A stretch of DNA of 31,611 bases from T3Sed10-241 sp036751905. GTDB taxonomy: Bacteria > Bacteroidota > Bacteroidia > Flavobacteriales_D > Cryomorphaceae. Below, piece by piece: positions 24,843-31,611 of this stretch. The first letter of the stretch is position 1, and the number at the start of each line of letters is the position of its first letter. Under the pieces are notes generated by a model. The model saw only the letters and a list, made by a program, of their open reading frames with translations. It did no database searches and was not told the origin of the DNA. The translations under genes were made by a program, and so were the position numbers. The stretch is from assembly GCA_036751905.1 (NCBI GenBank), contig DAIOTP010000023.1, positions 1-31,611 on the forward strand, written 5' to 3'.

Positions 24843-24881
24843 CAGGAATTAAAAACCATTTCTCCTTGTTTTAGCAAGCTT

Positions 24882-25043
24882 ATGATCTTTAAAAAAATTC
24901 TACATTATCTCAATCCTCTCAACCTTTTTAGGAAAGAAGAAGGAAACTTTAACCTTAGAATGATGCATGGAATCAACAAGATTTCCATCTTTATGTTTCT
25001 TTTTTGCATTATTGTGTTGTTGGTAAGATACTTAAGTAGGTAG
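24882..25043 (+). CDS. 53-aa membrane protein, DUF6728-like
   Basis: Short gene from ATG 24882 to TAG 25043. The protein begins MIFKKILHYLNPLNLFRKEE, has a polar middle with FNLRMMHGINKIS, and one C-terminal transmembrane helix (about residues 34-49, ISIFMFLFCIIVLLV), ending in a basic RYLSR tail. Small Bacteroidota proteins with an F-N-L-[RK]-x-MH-x-IN-[KR] segment before a single helix are grouped as DUF6728; I assign it from memory of that pattern. The function is unknown. It is divergent from uvrB and about 75 bp before the monooxygenase-like gene on the same strand. Confidence 0.65.
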   Translation: MIFKKILHYLNPLNLFRKEEGNFNLRMMHGINKISIFMFLFCIIVLLVRYLSR

Positions 25044-25083
25044 TGTATCTTTTTTGTTAAGCTTGCGTAGGATGAAGAAAATC

Positions 25084-25114
25084 TTGAAGAATTTGCTTCA
25101 TCCCCTTATATTTG
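25084..25114 (+). promoter_or_regulatory. Promoter TTG-N20-TATATTTG before the monooxygenase-like gene
   Basis: TTG at 25084-25086 and TATATTTG at 25107-25114, 20 bp apart. The -7 box ends only 4 nt before ATG 25119, so the transcript would be leaderless or nearly so. Confidence 0.55.
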
Positions 25115-25118
25115 TATC

Positions 25119-25415
25119 ATGATTTATCGTTTTGTCAAGTTGGAGTTTTCACGCCGTCACCTCCCTGCAGTGAAGGCACTCTTTGATGAGATTGCTCCAA
25201 TAGTGCGCTCATTTGAAGGATGTCACTACCTCGAGATATTCTTTGATATGCGCGAAAGGGGTAAGGTGATTACCCGCAGTCACTGGGAAAGTGAGGACCA
25301 CCTCATAGCTTATCGGAATTCCGAATTTTTTCAATCCTTCTGGTCAAAAGCCAAGCCGTACTTTGACAAGCCCGCTGAGGCTTGGTCAATGAAAAGATCT
25401 ATCCATTTGCCTTAG
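25119..25415 (+). CDS. Antibiotic-biosynthesis-monooxygenase (ABM)-like small protein
   Basis: 98 aa, a single ferredoxin-like ABM domain: a first strand (MIYRFVKLEFSRRHLPAVK), a helix ending in the Phe-Glu-Gly-Cys turn (RSFEGCHYLEIFFDMRE), then a third strand and helix with the family's SHWESEDHLIAYRNSEFFQS. ABM proteins form dimers; some are quinol monooxygenases or heme-degrading enzymes, but many have no assigned reaction. Nothing here identifies a substrate. It has its own canonical promoter, with the ATG almost at the predicted transcription start. The next gene, gldF, is 155 bp downstream. Confidence 0.82.
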   Translation: MIYRFVKLEFSRRHLPAVKALFDEIAPIVRSFEGCHYLEIFFDMRERGKVITRSHWESEDHLIAYRNSEFFQSFWSKAKPYFDKPAEAWSMKRSIHLP

Positions 25416-25544
25416 CATTAGATATGTTCCATGCCTAAGCGGGGTTCCTTTCACTGGCTTTCACACTTGTAGCCATCCAATCGGCCATGCATTTGTTGTC
25501 GCATCCATCCAAAGCATGTGTACATGCCAAGCATTGCATTGTTG

Positions 25545-25552
25545 TATCTTTG
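25545..25552 (+). promoter_or_regulatory. Candidate -7 box for the gldF operon
   Basis: TATCTTTG, ending 18 nt before ATG 25571. An AGGAAAG immediately before the ATG (25564-25570) is one of the few Shine-Dalgarno-like sites in the window; its spacing suits the second in-frame ATG at 25577 better. Confidence 0.45.
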
Positions 25553-25570
25553 CGCCTTTAGATAGGAAAG

Positions 25571-26311
25571 ATGCCTATGTGGGCCCTCGTCAAAAAAGAA
25601 ATAAATACCTTCCTTAGTTCTGTTATTGGTTACGCGGTGATCGTGGTCTTTCTGCTGCTTACCGGCCTCTTTATGTGGGTTTTTCCGGGGCAGCTCAATG
25701 TACTCGATCAGGGATATGCAACACTGGATACCCTTTTTTATGTGGCACCGTGGGTGTTTATGTTCCTCGTACCCGCAGTGACCATGCGCTCTTTTTCGGA
25801 AGAGAAGAGAACTGGCACCATTGAATTGCTTTTCACCCGGCCTCTCACCGATTTTCAAATCATCCTTGCAAAATATATGGGCGCAGTTTTTTTGGTACTG
25901 CTGTCCCTTGTGCCTACATTGGTGTATGTGTACAGCGTATTTTTTCTAGGCAATCCCATTGGCAATTTGGATGTCGGTGGAACAATAGGTTCCTACCTTG
26001 GCCTATTTTTTCTGGCTGCGGGTTTTGCGGCAATAGGCATTTTTGCATCTTCAGTAACGGACAATCAGGTTGTCGCATTTATTTTCGCCTTGTTTTTGAG
26101 TTTCTTTTGTTTCAACGGGCTGGAGCAAATTGCATCATTTGAAATGTTCGGTGCTTTTGATCGTTTTGTCGAGAGGCTGAGCATCGCAGAGCACTATGAT
26201 TCAATGAGCAGGGGCGTTATCGATACACGTGATGTCATTTATTTTGTCAGCCTTTCCGGTCTGTTCATTGTGCTTACCAAAGCAGCCCTCCAAAGCCGAA
26301 AAGCACTATGA
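25571..26311 (+). CDS. gldF: Gliding-motility ABC transporter permease GldF
   Basis: 246 aa with six predicted membrane helices (for example YAVIVVFLLLTGLFMWVF, WVFMFLVPAVTMRSFSEEKR, YMGAVFLVLLSLVPTLVYVY). The opening KKEINTFLSSVIGY and the cytoplasmic EEKRTGTIELLFTRPLTD loop are hallmarks of GldF and related ABC-2 permeases. With GldG and the ATPase GldA (not in this window) it forms an ABC transporter needed for gliding in Flavobacterium johnsoniae. ATG 25577 (MWALVKKEIN) may be the true start. It overlaps gldG by four bases (ATGA), indicating translational coupling. Confidence 0.9.
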   Translation: MPMWALVKKEINTFLSSVIGYAVIVVFLLLTGLFMWVFPGQLNVLDQGYATLDTLFYVAPWVFMFLVPAVTMRSFSEEKRTGTIELLFTRPLTDFQIILAKYMGAVFLVLLSLVPTLVYVYSVFFLGNPIGNLDVGGTIGSYLGLFFLAAGFAAIGIFASSVTDNQVVAFIFALFLSFFCFNGLEQIASFEMFGAFDRFVERLSIAEHYDSMSRGVIDTRDVIYFVSLSGLFIVLTKAALQSRKAL

Positions 26312-28047
26312 ACAAAGCTTTGACTGATAGAGCGAGGATTTACCTCGAAGCAGTATTGGGTGTGCTGTTTTTTGTGCTGCTTGCATATTTGGGAAGCTTC
26401 TATTTTCTGCGTTTTGACCTTACGGAAGAAAAAAGACATACCCTCTCGTCCACCACCGTTGATATGCTTGAATCGCTTAATGATGTGGTGTATATCAAGG
26501 TGTTTTTGGACGGTGAATTTCCCGCCGACTACCAGCGGCTTCAGCAAGCTGTCAAGGAAAAGCTGGATGAAATGAGGGCATATGCTGGCGACAATGTGCA
26601 ATATGAATTTATCAATCCAAGCGAAGCTCCCGATCAAAAGTCGCGCGAAGCCATGTACGGTGAATTGGTAGAAAAGGGCTTGCAATATACTTCGCTTCAA
26701 ATCCGCAAAAAGGATGGTGTGGAGGAAAAAATAATTTTTCCCGGAGCACTTATTTCTTACAAGGACCGGGAAATACCCCTGCAAATATTGCGCAATCAAC
26801 AACGTGTAACGGATGCTGAAATGGTCAACAGAACCATCAACAGCCTTGAATACAGCTTTGTAAATGCTTTTTACCTGCTGCAGTCCAACAAGCCCATGAA
26901 GGTGGCTGTACTTCAGGGGCATGGCGAGTTGAAACCCATACAATTGCGCTCATTTCAGAATGAATTGTTGCGCTATTACGACGTAGAATTCGTTGAGCTC
27001 AATGAGCATATTGATGCGCTAAGCCGCAATATAGCAGGGGAGGGAGCCCGACAGAACCGCTATGATGCCTTGGTGGTAGCGAAGCCTACGCTGGCATTTT
27101 CCGAAAAGGACAAGTACATCATTGATCAGTTTGTGATAAGAGGCGGCAAGGTCCTTTGGCTGCTTGATGCCATGGATTTGGCCTTGGATAGCTTGCAACG
27201 CACAGAAGTAACGATGGCAATACCGCAGCGTACCAACCTGGATGACATGCTCTTCACGTATGGTGTGCGTCTCAACCGGGATCTGCTCCTTGACCGAACC
27301 TGCGCTCCGATCTCGTTGCTTACCGGACCTCGGGGAAATGAACGCTCTGAGCTGTTTCCGTGGTATTTTCGCCCTATTTTGGTGCCTGATGCGCCCCACC
27401 CGATCACCGCCAATGTGGATCCTATCCTTACTGATTTCATTGGAAGCATTGATACGGTAGAAGTGCCGGGCATTCGAAAGCAAATTCTTCTTCGCACCTC
27501 TCCTTATACAAGGATCCTCAAATCGCCGGTAAGGGTAAGCTTCAATGTGGTTAGCATCGACCCCGATTTTGGCAGCAGCAACCGCCCCAATCAGCCTGTG
27601 GCAGTCTTGCTCGAGGGAGAATTTACATCAAATTTTGCCAACCGCATGCCACCGGAGTTCTACGAGGAGCGGCTACTCGACTTCAAAGAAAATGGAAAAT
27701 TTACACGCATGTTTGTCATTGCCGACGGCGACATTGTGCGCAATGAAGTCAGTGCCGACGGTACCCGCTTCCGCGAACTTGGCTATGACCCTACACTGAG
27801 GCGCATGATGTATGGCAACAAAGATTTCCTCATCAATGCCATGAATTACCTGCTCGGTGACGAACGGCTTATCAATGTACGCTCTCGCACCATAAGCTTG
27901 CGCAAGCTCAATGACGAAGTAATACTTGCGCACCGCTTGTATTGGCAGGTTGTCAACATAGCAGTTCCGGCAGCACTTGTTACTGTGCTGGGGCTGGCTT
28001 GGTGGTGGTGGCGCCGTCGTTTATTTGCTGTAAAGCACAAATCATAA
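26308..28047 (+). CDS. gldG: Gliding-motility ABC transporter substrate-binding subunit GldG
   Basis: 579 aa. An N-terminal membrane helix (about 13-32) is followed by the conserved FDLTEEKRHTLSSTT segment, a large periplasmic region with the GldG/IFT52-type domain (LQGHGELKP, DALVVAKPTLAFSEKDKYII and GGKVLWLLDAMD), and a C-terminal helix (about 545-565) ending in a WWWWRRR basic anchor. Length and ends match GldG of other Bacteroidota. It is co-transcribed with gldF (4-bp overlap) and the DUF4340 gene 3 nt downstream. Possession of gldFG does not prove gliding, since the other gld genes are elsewhere or absent. Confidence 0.92.
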   Translation: MNKALTDRARIYLEAVLGVLFFVLLAYLGSFYFLRFDLTEEKRHTLSSTTVDMLESLNDVVYIKVFLDGEFPADYQRLQQAVKEKLDEMRAYAGDNVQYEFINPSEAPDQKSREAMYGELVEKGLQYTSLQIRKKDGVEEKIIFPGALISYKDREIPLQILRNQQRVTDAEMVNRTINSLEYSFVNAFYLLQSNKPMKVAVLQGHGELKPIQLRSFQNELLRYYDVEFVELNEHIDALSRNIAGEGARQNRYDALVVAKPTLAFSEKDKYIIDQFVIRGGKVLWLLDAMDLALDSLQRTEVTMAIPQRTNLDDMLFTYGVRLNRDLLLDRTCAPISLLTGPRGNERSELFPWYFRPILVPDAPHPITANVDPILTDFIGSIDTVEVPGIRKQILLRTSPYTRILKSPVRVSFNVVSIDPDFGSSNRPNQPVAVLLEGEFTSNFANRMPPEFYEERLLDFKENGKFTRMFVIADGDIVRNEVSADGTRFRELGYDPTLRRMMYGNKDFLINAMNYLLGDERLINVRSRTISLRKLNDEVILAHRLYWQVVNIAVPAALVTVLGLAWWWWRRRLFAVKHKS

Positions 28048-28050
28048 CAC

Positions 28051-29076
28051 ATGAAGAAAGTAATCCCGCTGGCAGTTATTGTGTTGGTGCTATTGGCTTT
28101 GGCGCTTTATTTGAGCACTTTAGATAAAGGCTCAACGGCCCGTATTGATCAAACAGATTTTGCGATAGCTGACACCGCTGCAATTGGTAAAATATTTATC
28201 GCCGACAGGCAAGGGCGCACCGTCACGCTTGTGCGTCAAAAAGGAATGACATGGAGCGTAAATGATCAATATACTGCGCGTCCTGATGCAGTTGAATTGC
28301 TGTTGCGCACCTTCAAGAATGTGTACATCCAGCGCCCGGTAAACAAGGCTGCCCTTGAGCAAGTGAATAGAATCATGGCAGCAGGAGCCAAGAAAGTGGA
28401 GGTTTATGACCTTGACGGTAAATGGATCAAAACCTGGTATGTGGGCCATGGCACCATGGATAAAAAGGGCACCTTCATGCTGCTCGAAACACCCAAATAC
28501 GGCAAAGCCGAAGCCCCCTACATCATTGACATGAAGGGCTTTCTGGGCATGCTCGACACCCGGTTTTTCACAAATGAACAAGAATGGCGCAGCCCACGCA
28601 TATTGCAATATCCAGATATGGACCTGCGCGAAATAGAGGTGTTTTATCCCACCGAACCGCAAGCATCATTCAGAATTGTATATGGTGGAGGCAATGATAT
28701 ACAGTTGTATGCGCGTGGCAGTCAAGCTACAGTGCCCGTGTACGATACATCGCTTGTGAAAGACTATATGCTCAATTACAAGCTCGCTTCATTTGAAAAT
28801 TTCCATACCGGCCTAGATCCAGCCCAAGAAGATTCGGTGATGGCAGAACTGCCGCTCATCGTGATCAAGGTCACCGACGACAAAAAAGTCACAACCGTGC
28901 GCTTGTGGACCAAAGCCCCACCTGAGGGCCAATTGGAAATGGACGACATCACTCCGGCAGTCATTGACAGGGAGTATTACTACGGCGCTACTGACGATGA
29001 TGATTTGGCTTTGGTACAGCGTTTTGTTTGGGATGCTTTCCGGGCTCCTTTACAGGTATTTACTGCTGAGGAATAA
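28051..29076 (+). CDS. DUF4340 domain-containing protein
   Basis: 341 aa with an N-terminal membrane helix (about 4-22) and a periplasmic remainder. IGKIFIADRQGRTVTLVRQK and WSVNDQYTARPDAVELLLRT match the DUF4340 repeat seen in proteins encoded beside ABC-2 permease/GldG pairs in many bacteria. The ATG lies 3 nt after the gldG stop, so it is the third gene of the operon. It is probably an accessory subunit of the GldFG transporter; its molecular role is not established. Confidence 0.85.
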   Translation: MKKVIPLAVIVLVLLALALYLSTLDKGSTARIDQTDFAIADTAAIGKIFIADRQGRTVTLVRQKGMTWSVNDQYTARPDAVELLLRTFKNVYIQRPVNKAALEQVNRIMAAGAKKVEVYDLDGKWIKTWYVGHGTMDKKGTFMLLETPKYGKAEAPYIIDMKGFLGMLDTRFFTNEQEWRSPRILQYPDMDLREIEVFYPTEPQASFRIVYGGGNDIQLYARGSQATVPVYDTSLVKDYMLNYKLASFENFHTGLDPAQEDSVMAELPLIVIKVTDDKKVTTVRLWTKAPPEGQLEMDDITPAVIDREYYYGATDDDDLALVQRFVWDAFRAPLQVFTAEE

Positions 29077-29125
29077 GGGTGCCTCAAGTGCATACAATCA
29101 CATGCATCATCTCGATTGATTGCGC

Positions 29126-29133
29126 TATATTTG
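29126..29133 (+). promoter_or_regulatory. Candidate -7 box for dnaN
   Basis: TATATTTG, 38 nt before ATG 29172. No TTG at the usual -33 spacing. It allows dnaN to be expressed apart from the gldF operon that ends at 29076. Confidence 0.45.
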
Positions 29134-29171
29134 TCCCCTCAACTAGCACTGGCTAAACACAAGCGGCATTT

Positions 29172-30296
29172 ATGAAATTCATCGTTACCAGCTCCGACCT
29201 GCTCAAACACCTCCAGACCATCAGCGGTGTTCTGGGAGGCAACAATACACTCGCAATACTCGATAACTTCCTTTTTGAACTTACCCCCGGGAAGCTTACC
29301 GTTTCCTCAAGTGATCTGGAAACCACAATGATCACCTCGTTAGAGGTCAAAGCCGAAGAAGAAGGAGCTATTGCGGTGCCCGCACGCATCCTGATGGACT
29401 ACCTGAAAACTTTGCCCGAACAGCCGCTTACATTTACGATGGATGAACGGACACAAGGCATCGAAATAGCCAGCAGCTTTGGAAAGAGCAAAATGGCCGG
29501 ATTTCAGGCAGATGAGTTTCCCAAAAATCCCATTCTCGAAGAAGCATCCACCATCTCACTGCCAGCGGAGGTGCTTTCTTTTGCGATTCAAAAAACCATT
29601 TTTGCCACTGGAAATGATGATCTACGCCCTGTGATGAGTGGGGTGTACTGTGAATTGGGCCCTGAAGGCATACGATTTGTTGGTACCGACGCCCATAAAT
29701 TGGTACGTTACTCACGTACAGACCATACTGCTCCCAGTATAGGGTCATTTATCTTTCCGAAAAAGCCGCTCAATTTACTCAAAGGTACACTCGCAGCTAC
29801 AGACGCTGACGTGCAGATAGAATTTGACTCCACCAATGTGCGCATCAGTTTTGATGACAATATTGTGATAGCGCGCCTTATTGATGGAAAGTATCCCAAT
29901 TATGAAGCAGTAATTCCCAAAGACAATCCGAACAGGATGCTTGTAGGCCGTACTGCGCTTTTGGGTTCTATCAAAAGGGTTTCGATATTTAGCAACAAAA
30001 CCACCCATCAGGTGCGTTTGCGCATAAGCGGTTCAGAATTATCGCTCTCCGCTGAGGACCTAGACTTTAGCAATGAGGCCAACGAGCGCCTCACCTGCAG
30101 CTATGAGGGCGATGACATGGAAATAGGGTTCAACGCGCGCTTTCTCATTGAAATGTTGAGTAACCTCGACACGGAGGATGTACAGCTTTCATTGAGCGCA
30201 CCCAATAGGGCGGGTATTCTAACCCCCGTTGGTGACGATACCAACGCTGGCGAGGATATATTGATGCTTATTATGCCCGTGATGCTCAATTCCTGA
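29172..30296 (+). CDS. dnaN: DNA polymerase III beta subunit (sliding clamp)
   Basis: 374 aa, the normal length. Three clamp domains are recognisable: MKFIVTSSDLLKHLQTISGV at the start, middle-domain FAIQKTIFATGNDDLRPVMS with RFVGTDAHKLVRYSR, and C-terminal FNARFLIEMLSNLDTEDVQL. It ends with the peptide-pocket motif LIMPVMLNS. It tethers DNA polymerase III to DNA in the cytoplasm. It follows the gldF-gldG-DUF4340 operon by 95 bp, an arrangement found in other Bacteroidota, and is convergent with csaA. Confidence 0.98.
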   Translation: MKFIVTSSDLLKHLQTISGVLGGNNTLAILDNFLFELTPGKLTVSSSDLETTMITSLEVKAEEEGAIAVPARILMDYLKTLPEQPLTFTMDERTQGIEIASSFGKSKMAGFQADEFPKNPILEEASTISLPAEVLSFAIQKTIFATGNDDLRPVMSGVYCELGPEGIRFVGTDAHKLVRYSRTDHTAPSIGSFIFPKKPLNLLKGTLAATDADVQIEFDSTNVRISFDDNIVIARLIDGKYPNYEAVIPKDNPNRMLVGRTALLGSIKRVSIFSNKTTHQVRLRISGSELSLSAEDLDFSNEANERLTCSYEGDDMEIGFNARFLIEMLSNLDTEDVQLSLSAPNRAGILTPVGDDTNAGEDILMLIMPVMLNS

Positions 30297-30318
30297 GCCC
30301 TGTTGCAGACAGGATTTA

Positions 30319-30334
30319 TAAGCCAAAAGGCTTA
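30319..30334. terminator. Short hairpin between convergent dnaN and csaA
   Basis: TAAGCC-AAAA-GGCTTA, a 6-bp stem with a 4-base loop, 22 nt after the dnaN stop and directly after the csaA stop. Neither side has a strong T run, so it is at best a weak bidirectional terminator. Confidence 0.35.
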
Positions 30335-30336
30335 AA

Positions 30337-30681
30337 TCAGGCAATTTTCAAACCGTTATCCACAGCCCTGTCAGGTTGTAGTAGCGATACCCCTTGGCTG
30401 TGGACTGCGCCGAGTACCAGGCATTCACTCATTACTTTACCGATTTGTTTGGGCGGAAAGTTAACGATGGCTATCACTTGTTTTCCCGGAAGGTCGCCAA
30501 GGTTATAACACCCGGTGATTTGAGCACTCGATTTTTTTACACCGATTTCCTGGCCAAAATCAATTTGCAAAACGTAGGCTGGTTTTTTTGCCCCTTCCAA
30601 TACATGGGCTGTTACAATGGTACCAACCCGAATATCAAGCGCTGCAAATTCTTCATACTCCGCGGTCCTTGCATTCCACAT
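30337..30681 (-). CDS. csaA: CsaA-type tRNA-binding / export chaperone protein
   Basis: 114 aa, a single OB-fold tRNA-binding domain of the EMAPII/MetRS C-terminal type. LDIRVGTIVTAHVLEGAKKP, the SSAQITGCYNLGDLPGKQVI core and FPPKQIGKVMSECLVLGA match CsaA, as do length and lack of a synthetase domain. CsaA homodimers bind tRNA and, in Bacillus, have been reported to act as a chaperone for exported proteins. The ATG lies 2 nt after the stop of the DUF1232 gene, with an AAAGG in that gene's end as a possible ribosome site, so the two are co-translated. Confidence 0.9.
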   Translation of the reverse strand: MWNARTAEYEEFAALDIRVGTIVTAHVLEGAKKPAYVLQIDFGQEIGVKKSSAQITGCYNLGDLPGKQVIAIVNFPPKQIGKVMSECLVLGAVHSQGVSLLQPDRAVDNGLKIA

Positions 30682-30683
30682 AA

Positions 30684-30914
30684 TCAGACCTTTGCAGTTT
30701 TTTCACGGGCTTGCTGTTTTCGGCCGAAGGGCAAAAACGCTGTAAGATCGTACCCAAAGTGCTTCAAGGCCGAAATGAATACGAGCGAAGCCGCCGCCTC
30801 ATCCAAATTTCCAATGATTGGCAAATAGTCAGGAAGTTCCAGGATGCCTGCGCTGAAGTTGAGGAGGTATATCCCTGAAATGACCAACATGAGGCCAGCT
30901 ATAAGATTCTGCAT
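30684..30914 (-). CDS. Small DUF1232 (YkvA-like) membrane protein
   Basis: 76 aa from ATG 30914 (MQNLIAGLMLVISGIYLL). The frame is open further upstream, but that would run through the terminator at 30998-31031 and the promoter. An N-terminal helix (about 3-22) is followed by the DUF1232 signature LPDYLPIIGNLDEAAASLVF, in which Pro-Asp-x-[LI]-P and the Leu-Asp-[ED]-Ala pair are the conserved positions, and a basic tail (GRKQQAREK). Function unknown. It is the first gene of a two-gene operon with csaA. Confidence 0.75.
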   Translation of the reverse strand: MQNLIAGLMLVISGIYLLNFSAGILELPDYLPIIGNLDEAAASLVFISALKHFGYDLTAFLPFGRKQQAREKTAKV

Positions 30915-30931
30915 ATGTTCAATACTTGGTT

Positions 30932-30939
30932 CAAATATA
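30932..30939 (-). promoter_or_regulatory. Candidate -7 box for the DUF1232-csaA operon
   Basis: TATATTTG on the minus strand, ending 17 nt before ATG 30914. It supports the short start for the DUF1232 gene. No clear -33 TTG. Confidence 0.45.
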
Positions 30940-30997
30940 ACGATTCCAACAGGAGCATATTTTTGGGAGAGGCGATTGGACTCAACAAGTGGAGAAT

Positions 30998-31031
30998 AAA
31001 AAAAGCCCCCCATCGCATGATGAGGGGCTTT
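30998..31031 (-). terminator. Intrinsic terminator of the T9SS adhesin gene
   Basis: Read on the minus strand: a 13-bp stem (AAAGCCCCTCATC pairing with GATGGGGGGCTTT, one G-U pair), a 4-base ATGC loop, then seven T. It starts 25 nt after the stop at 31057. It is the clearest terminator in the window. Confidence 0.88.
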
Positions 31032-31056
31032 GCGCACGAAGTGTGCGAAAAACAAA

Positions 31057-31611
31057 TTATCTCGCAATCATGAATTTGTCAACAACAACTTCATTTTGCG
31101 TGGTGAGGCGGTAGATGTACACACCATTTGGTAGTCCCGATCCGTCAAATTGCATAGTGTAAGCGTGTGCAGCTTCTGCATTTTGGTGGAAAAGGGTCTT
31201 GATGTGACGTCCGCTCAAGTCATACACTTCAAGTTGTACTTGTTGTGCTTTGTCTACTTCGAATGATACCCAAGATGGACCATTTGTTGGATTGGGCTGT
31301 GAGCTCAGTTGAGCACCACCAGAGCAATCAACCGTAGTAACTTCTATACCGTTTGACAGCGCCAGGCAACTTCCTGCATCATTGATGTTGGTCAATGAGT
31401 TGAGTGTTGACAATGGCGTGTTCACACCGACATAGTAGATGAAATAGGTGCCTGGAGCGAGTGGGCCTAGATTGAACCTTGAATTGTTCGCCCTGGTATC
31501 GAGGAGATTCCCATCTGCATCAGTCAGTATCCAGGCATTGGTAGATGACAAAGGACCTGAATAGCTTGCATTTATGAAGCTCGTAACACCCTCGCCTGAG
31601 CATGCAATGGC
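31057..31611 (-). CDS. C-terminal part of a T9SS-secreted adhesin-like protein, cut by right edge
   Basis: The frame is open to the right edge, so the N-terminus is missing; 184 residues are visible. They begin in a beta-sandwich repeat of a kind common in large Bacteroidota surface proteins (SGPLSSTNAWILTDADGN, then LGPLAPGTYFIYYVGVN), with a further part containing two cysteines (GSCLALSNG and VDCSGG). The last 80 residues are a T9SS type A sorting domain: SSQPNPTNGPSWVSFEVD, LEVYDLSGRHIKTLF, GLPNGVYIYRL and the terminal VVDKFMIAR. It is exported by the Por machinery; its binding role cannot be judged from this fragment. Confidence 0.85.
   Translation of the reverse strand, partial: AIACSGEGVTSFINASYSGPLSSTNAWILTDADGNLLDTRANNSRFNLGPLAPGTYFIYYVGVNTPLSTLNSLTNINDAGSCLALSNGIEVTTVDCSGGAQLSSQPNPTNGPSWVSFEVDKAQQVQLEVYDLSGRHIKTLFHQNAEAAHAYTMQFDGSGLPNGVYIYRLTTQNEVVVDKFMIAR

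Noticed and set aside
24874..25066. 9-bp inverted repeat GCAAGCTTA / TAAGCTTGC flanking the 53-aa gene
   Set aside because: It contains the self-complementary AAGCTT, there is no target-site duplication or other mobile-element feature, and a match at this distance is not improbable.

Overview
The window comes from a chromosome of the phylum Bacteroidota, probably a free-living, polysaccharide-degrading (possibly marine) member. The evidence is type IX secretion (T9SS) C-terminal sorting domains on at least three proteins, gliding genes gldF and gldG next to dnaN, a membrane-spanning reg_prop/Y_Y_Y/HTH regulator, Bacteroidota lipoprotein signals ending in FTSC/FSC, AT-rich leaders with weak Shine-Dalgarno sites, and many TAnnTTTG promoter -7 boxes. 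I cannot place it below phylum. No rRNA, tRNA, CRISPR array, transposase or phage gene was seen. No gap between genes exceeds 300 bp; the longest is about 270 bp (22539-22809).

Region A (1-16102) looks like a beta-1,3-glucan (laminarin-type) utilisation locus without a SusC/SusD pair. On the minus strand are a secreted jelly-roll repeat protein cut by the left edge, a GH16 lipoprotein, a T9SS-secreted GH16 enzyme with an N-terminal E-set-like module, and a clan GH-A glycosidase. On the plus strand are a one-component membrane regulator (1912-4857) and a tight four-gene operon (7852-14072) of two large outer-membrane beta-barrel proteins and two surface-type lipoproteins. A eukaryote-like GT3 glycogen synthase follows at 14276. 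TGATGTA words cluster in the two divergent promoter regions (1676-1911 and 7663-7851), which suggests a shared operator. My inference is that the GH16 and GH-A enzymes cut the glucan outside the cell, the lipoproteins bind it, the barrels import fragments, and glycogen synthase may store the glucose.

Region B (16121-20340, minus) is a compact three-gene transition-metal uptake operon: a His-rich T9SS protein, a DUF4625-type His-rich lipoprotein and a ZnuD-like TonB-dependent receptor. It is preceded by a TGCAAC-TAG-GTTGCA inverted repeat overlapping the promoter -33 element. Upstream on the same strand lie an S1/P1 zinc nuclease and a lipoprotein/beta-barrel fusion.

Region C (22810-30681) is conserved housekeeping: uvrB (minus), a divergent 53-aa membrane protein, a small monooxygenase-like protein, gldF-gldG-DUF4340, dnaN, and convergent csaA with a coupled DUF1232 gene upstream. 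The right edge holds the C-terminal part of another T9SS adhesin-like protein, ending in a strong intrinsic terminator.
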